A stretch of DNA of 8,247 nt from Melioribacteraceae bacterium (GTDB lineage Bacteria > Bacteroidota > Ignavibacteria > Ignavibacteriales > Melioribacteraceae): NCBI GenBank assembly GCA_027858595.1, contig JAQICK010000419.1, forward strand, positions 1 through 8,247, in the 5' to 3' direction. The notes beneath the pieces were generated by a model. That model was not told the origin of the DNA, did no database searches, and was given only the letters and a program-made list of their open reading frames with translations. The first letter of the stretch is position 1. Every line of letters begins with the position of its first letter. The position numbers and the translations under genes were made by a program. Shown in pieces: positions 1-6,260 of this stretch.

Positions 1-524
1 CTCTAATCTTATACGTCCAAATTTTTGGCTCTTACGAAAGCAACATGAGAGTTGAAAAAATTCACAGAGAAATATGGAATCATAGTTTAAAGGTTGCGAG
101 TAACGCGAAACTATTAGTAGCCAACTTGGGAGATAAAAAAGATACAGAAACAGCCTATATAGCAGGCTTATTACATGACATTGGTAAATTAATTATTATA
201 AATACAGAGGACTACATTTACGAAATTCTTGAACTAATGAAATTAGAAAACATTGAATATAACGAAGCCGAATTAAAAATTCTTGGAACTACACATGCTG
301 AAATTGGTGGCTACCTATTAAGTCTTTGGGGCTTACCTAAAATAATAGTTGAATCAGTTTTAAACCATCATAATGTTTCACAAACAAATAGCAACAACAT
401 AGATATAGTAACTTCCGTTTACTTGGCAAATATTTGTGCAGATAAAACTCAAATGGATCCTGAACTTCTTGCAAACAATGGATTTGAAAAAATTTCATCC
501 GAAGTCTTAACCCTTTGTGGTTAA
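1..524 (+). CDS. C-terminal part of a REC-HDOD-type response regulator (5' end outside window)
   Basis: The frame is open from base 3 to the TAA at 522-524, so the ATG at 45 is an internal methionine and the true start lies upstream. The visible 173 residues match the C-terminal 180 or so of the REC-HDOD protein at 5046-6227 all along their length (about half the residues identical by eye), including the stretch before the ATG (LILYVQIFGS against LIIYVQVFKS). HD-superfamily residues are kept: H in WNHSL, HD in GLLHDIGK, H in GTTHAEIGGYLL, and HH in VLNHHN. HDOD domains are non-enzymatic or poorly characterised signalling modules that often follow a receiver; a receiver is expected off-window here, by analogy only. 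Divergence from the paralog indicates an old duplication. It is separated from the operon by terminators. The family call is fairly sure; the presence of a receiver is inferred. Confidence 0.85.
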   Translation, partial: LILYVQIFGSYESNMRVEKIHREIWNHSLKVASNAKLLVANLGDKKDTETAYIAGLLHDIGKLIIINTEDYIYEILELMKLENIEYNEAELKILGTTHAEIGGYLLSLWGLPKIIVESVLNHHNVSQTNSNNIDIVTSVYLANICADKTQMDPELLANNGFEKISSEVLTLCG

Positions 525-558
525 TAATTGCAACTAAATTATGTTATGAATTTAGCTT

Positions 559-610
559 AAGATTCCCATTCACGTATTGCCAGCCGATGTACCAAACGTG
601 TGGGAATCTT
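559..610 (+). terminator. Long-loop hairpin downstream of the first HDOD gene, possible terminator
   Basis: Aagattccca (559-568) pairs perfectly with tgggaatctt (601-610). Inside it cacg (571-574) pairs with cgtg (597-600) after a 2-nt bulge, leaving a 22-nt loop. It starts 34 nt after the TAA of the HDOD gene and is followed by ttattaattt, a weak T tract. It could be a weak terminator or an RNA 3'-end stabiliser. The long loop makes it less typical than the hairpin at 626-655. Confidence 0.45.
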
Positions 611-625
611 TTATTAATTTAAATG

Positions 626-655
626 GCTGAGTTCTAATTAACTCAGCATTTTTTT
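626..655 (+). terminator. Rho-independent terminator
   Basis: Gctgagtt (626-633) pairs with aactcagc (640-647) in a perfect 8-bp stem with a 6-nt loop, followed by an A and seven Ts (649-655). This is the classical layout for termination of plus-strand transcription from the upstream HDOD gene. The hairpin lies inside the left inverted repeat of the MITE-like element, so the repeat itself supplies the terminator. The right arm (781-816) has lost the pairing. Confidence 0.7.
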
Positions 656-672
656 CTATTCCAAAACACGCC

Positions 673-741
673 GTCATTCCGTGATGTTCTTACACGGAAT
701 CTAATGAGGTTTCCTAGATGCTGAAATAAATTCAGCATGAC
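673..741. repeat. Dispersed hairpin repeat with a two-hairpin fold
   Basis: The unit starts gtcat (673-677) and ends with the complementary atgac (737-741). Inside are two perfect 8-bp hairpins: attccgtg (676-683) with cacggaat (693-700), and atgctgaa (718-725) with ttcagcat (731-738). Repeats with such gtcatt... and ...cagcatgac ends are common in intergenic DNA of Bacteroidota-like genomes; that parallel is from memory, not a search. No coding capacity is seen. It sits inside the MITE-like element, either as its cargo or as an independent repeat that inserted there. Confidence 0.5.
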
Positions 742-816
742 AGTGCTTTTTAGTAATCCAGAGCCTTATTAAAAATTAAGAATGCTGACATTGTTAGAAC
801 TCATGCATTTAAATTA

Positions 817-986
817 TGCGGCATTATATCTTCAGCCAATTTTATCTTCAACCTACTTCCTTTTTACACAGCAAAATTACCGTGTTACATACTAATTAAT
901 TTTAGCACTATCACCTATAAAGTAAAATCATAATTATTCGATAATACACTGAAGAAAAAACTAATCTTATTCAAATAGGAATAAAT
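817..986 (+). other. AT-rich leader of the signalling operon
   Basis: About 170 bp between the MITE-like element and the first operon gene hold no open frame. The operon promoter is presumably here. I find no TAnnTTTG motif of the Bacteroidota type; tataaagt near 916 and gataat near 940 are possible -10-like boxes without a convincing partner. An AGGA at 977-980, six bases before the ATG at 987, is a good Shine-Dalgarno sequence and fixes the start of the next gene. Confidence 0.4.
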
Positions 987-2066
987 ATGAATGAAAGCAT
1001 ATTGTTTGTTGATGATGATGAAAATCTACTACACTCTTATCTTCGCCAGTTTAAAAAGAAATATAACGTACAAACAGCAGCAAGTGGCGGTGAAGCAATA
1101 AGAATTATTCTGGAAGGGAAACAATTTCCAGTTATAATTTCAGATTTTAGCATGCCATTAATGAACGGAATAGAGTTTTTTGAAGCAATAAAAAATATTT
1201 CTCCTAATACTATAAAAATATTAGTTACAGGTAATGCAGATATTAATATTGCAATAGATTCTATAAATAAAGGAAACATTTTTAGGTTTATCCCTAAACC
1301 TTTCGAGAAAAGAACACTTAGTAAAGCTATTGAAGATGCCCTTCACCAATATAAATTAACATCTATTGAAAAAAGTGATTTACTCAAGAATGAGTTTCTA
1401 AATATTATTTCTCACGAAATTAGAACTCCACTTAGCGGAATTACAAGTTTTGTTGATCTTATAAAAGAAGAACTAAACGATGAAGTATTGAAAAAAGTTC
1501 AGCCTTATATTGAAATAGTTGATGAAAACACAAAAAGACTTGTTAGAACTATTCATCTTATGATTGATATTTCTGAAGTAATGAGTAAAAATATAAAACT
1601 AAAATATGACCAAGTAAATATTGTGGCAGATATTCTAAATCCGTTACTTAGTACTTATGGAGTAAAAGCCGCCACAAAAGAAATTAGTATTGACTTAAAT
1701 ATGGACGCAAGCGAATATAAAACAATTTCTGATAAATATTGCCTCGAGCAAATATTTTCTAATATTATAGATAATGCACTAAAATTTACTAATGATAAAT
1801 TAATTGCAATTAATATAACTGGAGATGATTCTAACATTTTTGTTGAGATCTCAGATAGCGGAATAGGCATCGAAGAAGATTTTCAAAGAATAATGTTTAA
1901 TCCATTTGTGCAAAACGAAACTGGTAACTCTAGAACATACGACGGAAATGGGCTTGGCTTAACTTTAGTAAAAGAGTATTGCCAACTGATAAACATCATA
2001 ATTAATTTGGAAAGCAAAAAAAATATTGGAACAACTTTTCAACTAATAATTAAAAGAGATATTTAA
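987..2066 (+). CDS. Receiver-histidine kinase (REC-HisKA-HATPase), cytoplasmic
   Basis: A 359-residue soluble protein with the receiver at the N terminus. REC (about 3-120) has the acidic pair D9/D10, phospho-acceptor D53 in SDFSMP, T81 and K104 in the KPF turn. HisKA (about 130-200) carries H143 in ISHEIRTPL. HATPase_c (about 245-355) carries the N box with N259/N263, G1 as DSGIG (290-294) and G2 as GNGLGL (320-325). All residues needed for autophosphorylation and phosphotransfer are present. There is no membrane segment or sensory domain, so input probably comes through phosphorylation of its own receiver by a partner kinase. The receiver resembles that of the protein at 6261-7403 (TGNAD...NKGNIFRF against TGYAD...NEGNIYRF). 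It is the first gene of the operon; the AGGA six bases upstream supports this ATG. The next gene starts one base after its TAA. Confidence 0.93.
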   Translation: MNESILFVDDDENLLHSYLRQFKKKYNVQTAASGGEAIRIILEGKQFPVIISDFSMPLMNGIEFFEAIKNISPNTIKILVTGNADINIAIDSINKGNIFRFIPKPFEKRTLSKAIEDALHQYKLTSIEKSDLLKNEFLNIISHEIRTPLSGITSFVDLIKEELNDEVLKKVQPYIEIVDENTKRLVRTIHLMIDISEVMSKNIKLKYDQVNIVADILNPLLSTYGVKAATKEISIDLNMDASEYKTISDKYCLEQIFSNIIDNALKFTNDKLIAINITGDDSNIFVEISDSGIGIEEDFQRIMFNPFVQNETGNSRTYDGNGLGLTLVKEYCQLINIIINLESKKNIGTTFQLIIKRDI

Positions 2067-2067
2067 G

Positions 2068-3609
2068 ATGAAAAAAAATCTAATAATTACAGGAATAATT
2101 TGGACGCTTGGTATTCTCCTCTTTTCGATTACGGATATATATCACATAAATAATTCTACTTCTACAATTATACGCAATGAAGCATTATCTAATTTTAATA
2201 AAGATGCTGCAGCCAGATATTGGTCTAGCATGCATGGCGGTGTATATGTGCCCGAAACCGAAGTGACTAAACCAAACCCTTTTCTATCTCATATTCCTGA
2301 AAGAGATATTCTAACACCATCGGGTAAAAAATTAACTTTAATGACCCCATCTTATATGTTACGCCAGACTATGGATAATTTTAATAAGCGTCCCGGAATT
2401 AAAGGACACATTACAAGCCTAAAATACTTTCTTCCCGAAACAGAACCAGATTCATGGGAGATTAAAGCATTAAAAGCATTTGAAAACGGAGCTCAAGAAA
2501 TTGCAGAATTTAGTACTGTTGATGGGGAGCCATTTTACAGATTAATGAGACCATTGCATGTAAAAGAGAGTTGTTTAAAATGTCATGGTAATCAAGGTTA
2601 TAAAGTTGGTGATATTCGTGGTGGTGTAAGTATCTCAATTCCTACAAAAGAGCACACTAAAAATTCAGAACATGAATATCTTTTTCATGCAATTAGAAAC
2701 ACTTCCGTTTGGTTGTTGGGTTTATTTATGCTCGTTTTTACAGGAAAGAAAATAATTACAAAAGAGTACCAACGAAACGAAATAAAACTTGAACTTGAAG
2801 ACCAAAAGAACCTGTTAGAAAAAACCGTTGAGAAAAGAACTAGAGAATTAACTGAATTTTATGAAAAACTCAAAGAAGAGATTGCTAACAAAGAAAAACT
2901 AAAGATAGTTCTGGAAAAATCTGACAAAATTATCAATAACAGCAATGCTGTTGCATTTATTTGGAAAAACGAATCAGATTGGCCAGTTGAATTTGTTTCA
3001 AATAATGTGGAACGCCTTTTAGGATATTCAGCAACAGATTTTATCTCTGGAAATTATTTTTATTCGGAAATTATCCATAAGGACGATTTAAGAAGGATAA
3101 AAGAAGAGTTAAAAACATTTAGCGAAGATTTCACTACTAAAGGTTTTACTCAAAAACAATATAGACTAATTACTAAGTCAGGACAAATAATTTGGGTTGA
3201 AGATAGGACTTCTATTATTAGGAATGAGAAGAATGAAATTATTGGATACGAAGGATTTATAAATGATATTTCTGAAAGAAAAAGAATTGAAGCTGAAAAT
3301 AAATTTATAACTGATTTTGAAAGGAAAATTGCTGCCATTTCTACATACTTTGTTAATCTTACATTGAAAAATGTAAATAAAGCTCTTTCGTTTACTTCTG
3401 AAAGTTTTGGGAGATTTTTAGAAACAAACAGATCGTATGTAATAATATTAAACTCAAAGAATGAATTAGAAATAAATTCAGAATTTTTGAAAGGAAACAG
3501 TAAATCTCTCAAAGCAGAGTTTGATGTACTTAGCTCAAAAAAATACAGCTGGCTTCATTTTTCGCTGTTAAAAGGAAAGCCATTACTAATTGAAAATGTC
3601 AACCAATGA
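2068..3609 (+). CDS. N-terminal part of heme-c-type membrane sensor kinase: TM-DUF3365(CxxCH)-TM-PAS-partial GAF, ended by in-frame TGA
   Basis: Residues 4-22 form a signal anchor. Residues 35-200 are a Tll0287-like/DUF3365 extracytoplasmic sensor with the family signatures AARYWSSMHGGVY and LTLMTPSYMLRQ and a CxxCH heme-attachment motif (C169, C172, H173). A second membrane helix follows (about 213-226), then a coiled coil (235-285), a PAS domain with PAC tail ending NDISERKR (285-405), and the first part of a GAF domain (about 413-513). The frame stops at TGA 3607-3609, just where the GAF motif leading to IKSFLAVPF should continue. It does continue in the same frame in the next 480 codons, so this is the front of one roughly 993-residue kinase. 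The heme domain should sense redox state or a gas in the periplasm (inference). The start is 1 nt after the previous stop, with a weak AAGAG upstream. Alone, this product would be a sensor without kinase activity. Confidence 0.85.
   Translation: MKKNLIITGIIWTLGILLFSITDIYHINNSTSTIIRNEALSNFNKDAAARYWSSMHGGVYVPETEVTKPNPFLSHIPERDILTPSGKKLTLMTPSYMLRQTMDNFNKRPGIKGHITSLKYFLPETEPDSWEIKALKAFENGAQEIAEFSTVDGEPFYRLMRPLHVKESCLKCHGNQGYKVGDIRGGVSISIPTKEHTKNSEHEYLFHAIRNTSVWLLGLFMLVFTGKKIITKEYQRNEIKLELEDQKNLLEKTVEKRTRELTEFYEKLKEEIANKEKLKIVLEKSDKIINNSNAVAFIWKNESDWPVEFVSNNVERLLGYSATDFISGNYFYSEIIHKDDLRRIKEELKTFSEDFTTKGFTQKQYRLITKSGQIIWVEDRTSIIRNEKNEIIGYEGFINDISERKRIEAENKFITDFERKIAAISTYFVNLTLKNVNKALSFTSESFGRFLETNRSYVIILNSKNELEINSEFLKGNSKSLKAEFDVLSSKKYSWLHFSLLKGKPLLIENVNQ
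3607..3609 (+). other. In-frame TGA interrupting the sensor kinase (GAF domain)
   Basis: Frames before and after this codon are identical (2068 and 3640 are in phase) and no other stop falls between 2068 and 5047. Translation across it reads ENVNQ-[stop]-GSLAKNEKELMKSLDIKSFLAVPF, an uninterrupted GAF pattern. A single substitution therefore explains the break, for instance from TTA, TGG, CGA or GGA. It may be a true nonsense mutation, a sequencing error or a leaky stop. The downstream gene boundary uses TGA as a normal stop (ATGA at 5046-5049), so genome-wide UGA reassignment is unlikely. Confidence 0.85.
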
Positions 3610-3639
3610 GGAAGTCTTGCAAAAAACGAGAAAGAACTT

Positions 3640-5049
3640 ATGAAAAGTCTTGACATAAAATCATTTCTTGCTGTTCCTTTTGTAATAAATAAAATACTTT
3701 ATGGATTTATTGCTTTTGACTCAAATAATACATTTGGCATACTTTCAAAAAAATACCTTTCACTTTATAACCTTTTAACTGAAGTAGTTACAAATTTATA
3801 TTCACGATATTTAAATGAATCTGAATTAATAAAAATTACTGATACTAATAGATCACTTATCCAAGCTGTAGAACAAAGTGCCAATTCAGTTGTAATCACT
3901 GATGTTAGAGGAAATATTGAATATGTAAATCCAAAATTTGTTGAAAGAACAGGATATTCATATGCAGAAGTAATAGGACAAAATTCAAGAATATTAAAAA
4001 GTGGACATACTCCTTCATCGGAATATGAAATTTTGTGGAAAACCATTTCTTTAGGTAAATCATGGAAAGGACAGTTTAAAAACATTGATAAACATAACAA
4101 TATCTTCTGGGAACAAGCTACCATTTCGCCAATAATAAATGAAACCGGAATTATTACTCAGTTTCTAGCAATAAAAGAAGATATTACAGAAAAATTGCTA
4201 CAAGAAAATCAACGTTCACTATCTAATAAAATGGAATCAATTGGACAATTAGCCGCAGGAATTGCACATGAAATTAATACGCCTATGCAATATGTTGGTG
4301 ATAATGCAAATTTCCTTGCAGATTCTTATAGCTCAATGACAAAAGTCTTTTTTGATTTTAACGCATTTTTAGAAGATGGAAATAATTATACAAACGATGA
4401 AATTCGTGATTTCTATCAAGACAAAAAAGAGGAAATGGATTTAGATTTTATATTTGAAGAAGTTCCTGAAGCACTAGAGCAAACAAAAATAGGTATTGAA
4501 CATGTAACAAAAATTGTAAAAGCAATGAAAGATTTTGCTCATCCTGGGGCTAAAGAAAAAGCATATTTTGATCTTAACAAAGGTCTGCAAAATACTGTTG
4601 CAATTTCTAAGAATGAGTGGAAATATGTTGCTGAAATTGATTTAAATCTTGACGAAAGTTTAACCGAAATTTTATGTTTACAAAATGAATTAAATCAAGT
4701 ATTTCTTAATATGATTGTGAACTCAGCTCATGCAATAGAAGAGAAGAACAAAAAGAACAATGCAAATGAATTAGGAAAAATTACGATTGAAACAAAAAGA
4801 AAAGATCAAATAGCATTTGTGAAATTTTCGGATACTGGAAGCGGAATAAAGAAAAAAGACATTGATAGAATATTTGACCCATTTTTTACAACCAAAGAAG
4901 TAGGTAAAGGAACAGGACAAGGTTTAGCTATTGTTCATGATATTATAGTGAATAAACATAATGGGAAAATATTTGTAGAGTCTGAAGAGGGTATAGGAAC
5001 TAGCTTTAACATAGAATTACCCCTAAACGAAGTCAAGGAACAGATATGA
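3640..5049 (+). CDS. C-terminal part of the same sensor kinase: partial GAF-PAS-HisKA-HATPase
   Basis: Same frame as the preceding gene; ATG 3640 is simply the first ATG after the TGA, and the homologous sequence begins earlier, at 3610. The first 50 or so residues complete the GAF domain (IKSFLAVPF, YGFIAFDS). A PAS domain follows (about 72-186: VVITDVRGNIEYVNPKF, IGQNSRILKSG, tail KEDITEK), resembling LOV-type motifs but without the flavin-adduct cysteine. The kinase core has H210 in GIAHEINTPM, a long helical insert (about 222-295), the N box around N361, G1 as DTGSG (398-402) and G2 as GTGQGLA (424-430). All catalytic motifs are intact, so pseudogenisation, if real, is recent. A weak GAGAAAG before the ATG could allow re-initiation, giving a soluble kinase cut off from the heme sensor. 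The last bases overlap the next start (ATGA). Confidence 0.88.
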   Translation: MKSLDIKSFLAVPFVINKILYGFIAFDSNNTFGILSKKYLSLYNLLTEVVTNLYSRYLNESELIKITDTNRSLIQAVEQSANSVVITDVRGNIEYVNPKFVERTGYSYAEVIGQNSRILKSGHTPSSEYEILWKTISLGKSWKGQFKNIDKHNNIFWEQATISPIINETGIITQFLAIKEDITEKLLQENQRSLSNKMESIGQLAAGIAHEINTPMQYVGDNANFLADSYSSMTKVFFDFNAFLEDGNNYTNDEIRDFYQDKKEEMDLDFIFEEVPEALEQTKIGIEHVTKIVKAMKDFAHPGAKEKAYFDLNKGLQNTVAISKNEWKYVAEIDLNLDESLTEILCLQNELNQVFLNMIVNSAHAIEEKNKKNNANELGKITIETKRKDQIAFVKFSDTGSGIKKKDIDRIFDPFFTTKEVGKGTGQGLAIVHDIIVNKHNGKIFVESEEGIGTSFNIELPLNEVKEQI

Positions 5050-6227
5050 AACTTAATATTTTATTCGTCGATGATGAAGCCAATGTTATAAACGGCTTAA
5101 AGAGAATGTTACGCACTTTAAAAGAAAATTGGGAATTCTTCTTTGCTGAAAGCGGACAAGAAGCATTAGAAATAATGAAGCAAACTCAAATTAGTGTAGT
5201 CGTTTCCGATATGAGAATGCCTAATATGAATGGAGCAGAATTGTTGGAAATAGTAAAGGAGAAATATCCTTCAACAATTAGAATTATACTTTCTGGCCAG
5301 AGCAACGAAGAACTTGCTCTTAAATCAACAAGATCTGCCCACAAATTTATTTCAAAACCAGTTCAACCAGAAATACTAAAACAAACAATTAAGCAATCAT
5401 ACGAATTACACGAATTTTTTAATGATGAAAATTTACGGAAAGTCATTAATGGAATAAATAGACTTCCCTCATTACCCAAAACATATCTTGAAATTGAAAA
5501 TGAACTTGGAAAAGAAAGTTTTTCGCTACAACGAGTGGTAGAAATAATTAATAACGATCCTATAATGTCAGCCAAAATATTACAAGTTGTAAATTCTGCA
5601 TTTTTCGGAATCGCTCAAAACATAACAAATATTGAGCAAGCTGTAAACCTAATTGGTACCTATACAATTAAGTCCTTAATTATTTATGTTCAAGTTTTTA
5701 AATCATTTGAAGGAAATAAATATGTAGAACAATTGTTGACCAATATTTGGGAGCACAGTTTAGCTGTTGCCAAAAATGCTAAAAAAATTGCAACTACACT
5801 AGGTATCAATAAAAAAGATGTTGAAGCTGCATATATGGCTGGGCTACTTCATGACATTGGAAAAATTTTAATTTTAAGTAGTGCTATCTATCATAAAGAT
5901 ATTTTTGAAGAAATGGACTCCAACGGTTTAACATACAACGATGCAGAGCAAGAAGTGCTTGGCACAAGCCATTCTGATGTTGGTGGATACTTGCTAAGAC
6001 TTTGGGGTTTACCAGAAATAGTTGTCGAAGCAGTATTACAACATCAGGATATTGTTAGATTTGGAAACGAAAACATTGACGTTTTGGTCGCAGTATATTT
6101 TGCAAATATATTTGCAAATGTACCGAAAGAAGAAGCTATGAATACAGATAAAATTGATTATGAATTCGTTAGAGAAAATGGATTTGAAAATAAATTATCA
6201 GAAATAATAGATTTGTGTTATAATTAA
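5046..6227 (+). CDS. REC-HDOD response regulator
   Basis: 393 residues. REC (about 3-122) has D10/D11, phospho-acceptor D55 in SDMRMP, S83 and K104. The HDOD domain (about 132-335) shows its N-terminal signature LPSLPKTYLEIENEL and the DPIMSAKILQVVNSAFFG helix. Its HD part keeps H237, H269-D270 in GLLHDIGK, H309 in GTSHSDVGGYLLRLWGLP, and H333. HDOD domains act as signalling outputs with no settled enzymatic activity; regulation by the receiver is inferred. There is no DNA-binding domain. The start overlaps the previous gene's stop as ATGA, and AAGGA at 5035-5039 is well spaced, so it is translationally coupled to the sensor kinase, its likely phosphodonor. It is a paralog of the truncated gene at the left edge. 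Confidence 0.92.
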   Translation: MKLNILFVDDEANVINGLKRMLRTLKENWEFFFAESGQEALEIMKQTQISVVVSDMRMPNMNGAELLEIVKEKYPSTIRIILSGQSNEELALKSTRSAHKFISKPVQPEILKQTIKQSYELHEFFNDENLRKVINGINRLPSLPKTYLEIENELGKESFSLQRVVEIINNDPIMSAKILQVVNSAFFGIAQNITNIEQAVNLIGTYTIKSLIIYVQVFKSFEGNKYVEQLLTNIWEHSLAVAKNAKKIATTLGINKKDVEAAYMAGLLHDIGKILILSSAIYHKDIFEEMDSNGLTYNDAEQEVLGTSHSDVGGYLLRLWGLPEIVVEAVLQHQDIVRFGNENIDVLVAVYFANIFANVPKEEAMNTDKIDYEFVRENGFENKLSEIIDLCYN

Positions 6228-6260
6228 GTATTTTTTAAATTTTATTGTCTGGAGTACACA

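Larger units (their letters stand above)
615..816. repeat. MITE-like element with 36-bp imperfect terminal inverted repeats
   Basis: Bases 615-650 and 781-816 are inverted copies of each other, matching at 30 of 36 positions. The outer 11 bases (taatttaaatg / catttaaatta) and a core gagttctaa / ttagaactc are identical. They enclose 130 bp with no open frame, within which lies a second repeat-like structure (673-741). A non-coding element of about 202 bp with long terminal inverted repeats fits a MITE, mobilised in trans by a transposase not in this window. I see no clear target-site duplication: the flanks read ...cttttat and tgcggc.... A related arm occurs at 8006-8032. Alternatives are an old inverted duplication or a REP-type regulatory repeat. 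Confidence 0.5.

Noticed and set aside
45..524. A complete short HDOD gene starting at ATG 45
   Set aside because: The frame is open to the window edge and the residues before the ATG match the paralog, so this is an internal methionine of a truncated gene.
575..596. Riboswitch in the loop of the hairpin at 559-610
   Set aside because: It lies downstream of a gene and more than 370 nt before the next, and I recognise no aptamer consensus.
817..986. A defined promoter for the operon
   Set aside because: AT-rich boxes can be picked at will; no pair with correct spacing and no TAnnTTTG element stands out.
1037..1279. Minus-strand ORFs inside the signalling genes (also at 1655-1870, 3150-3512, 3765-4124, 5363-5575, 6617-6850)
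   Set aside because: They lie antisense to clear coding domains, show no recognisable motifs and have no plausible ribosome sites; they are shadow frames.
3600..3660. Selenocysteine or reassigned UGA at 3607
   Set aside because: The following bases give only a weak AU-rich hairpin (3612-3618 with 3632-3639), no conserved Cys is expected at this GAF position, and TGA acts as a normal stop at 5047-5049 in an ATGA overlap.
3870..4200. LOV photoreceptor in the second PAS domain
   Set aside because: The motif reads GQNSRILKSG, lacking the cysteine that forms the flavin adduct; an ordinary PAS domain is the better call.
6097..6120. Repeated tttgcaaa palindromes
   Set aside because: They fall in the coding sequence for a YFANIFAN segment and are explained by codon use.
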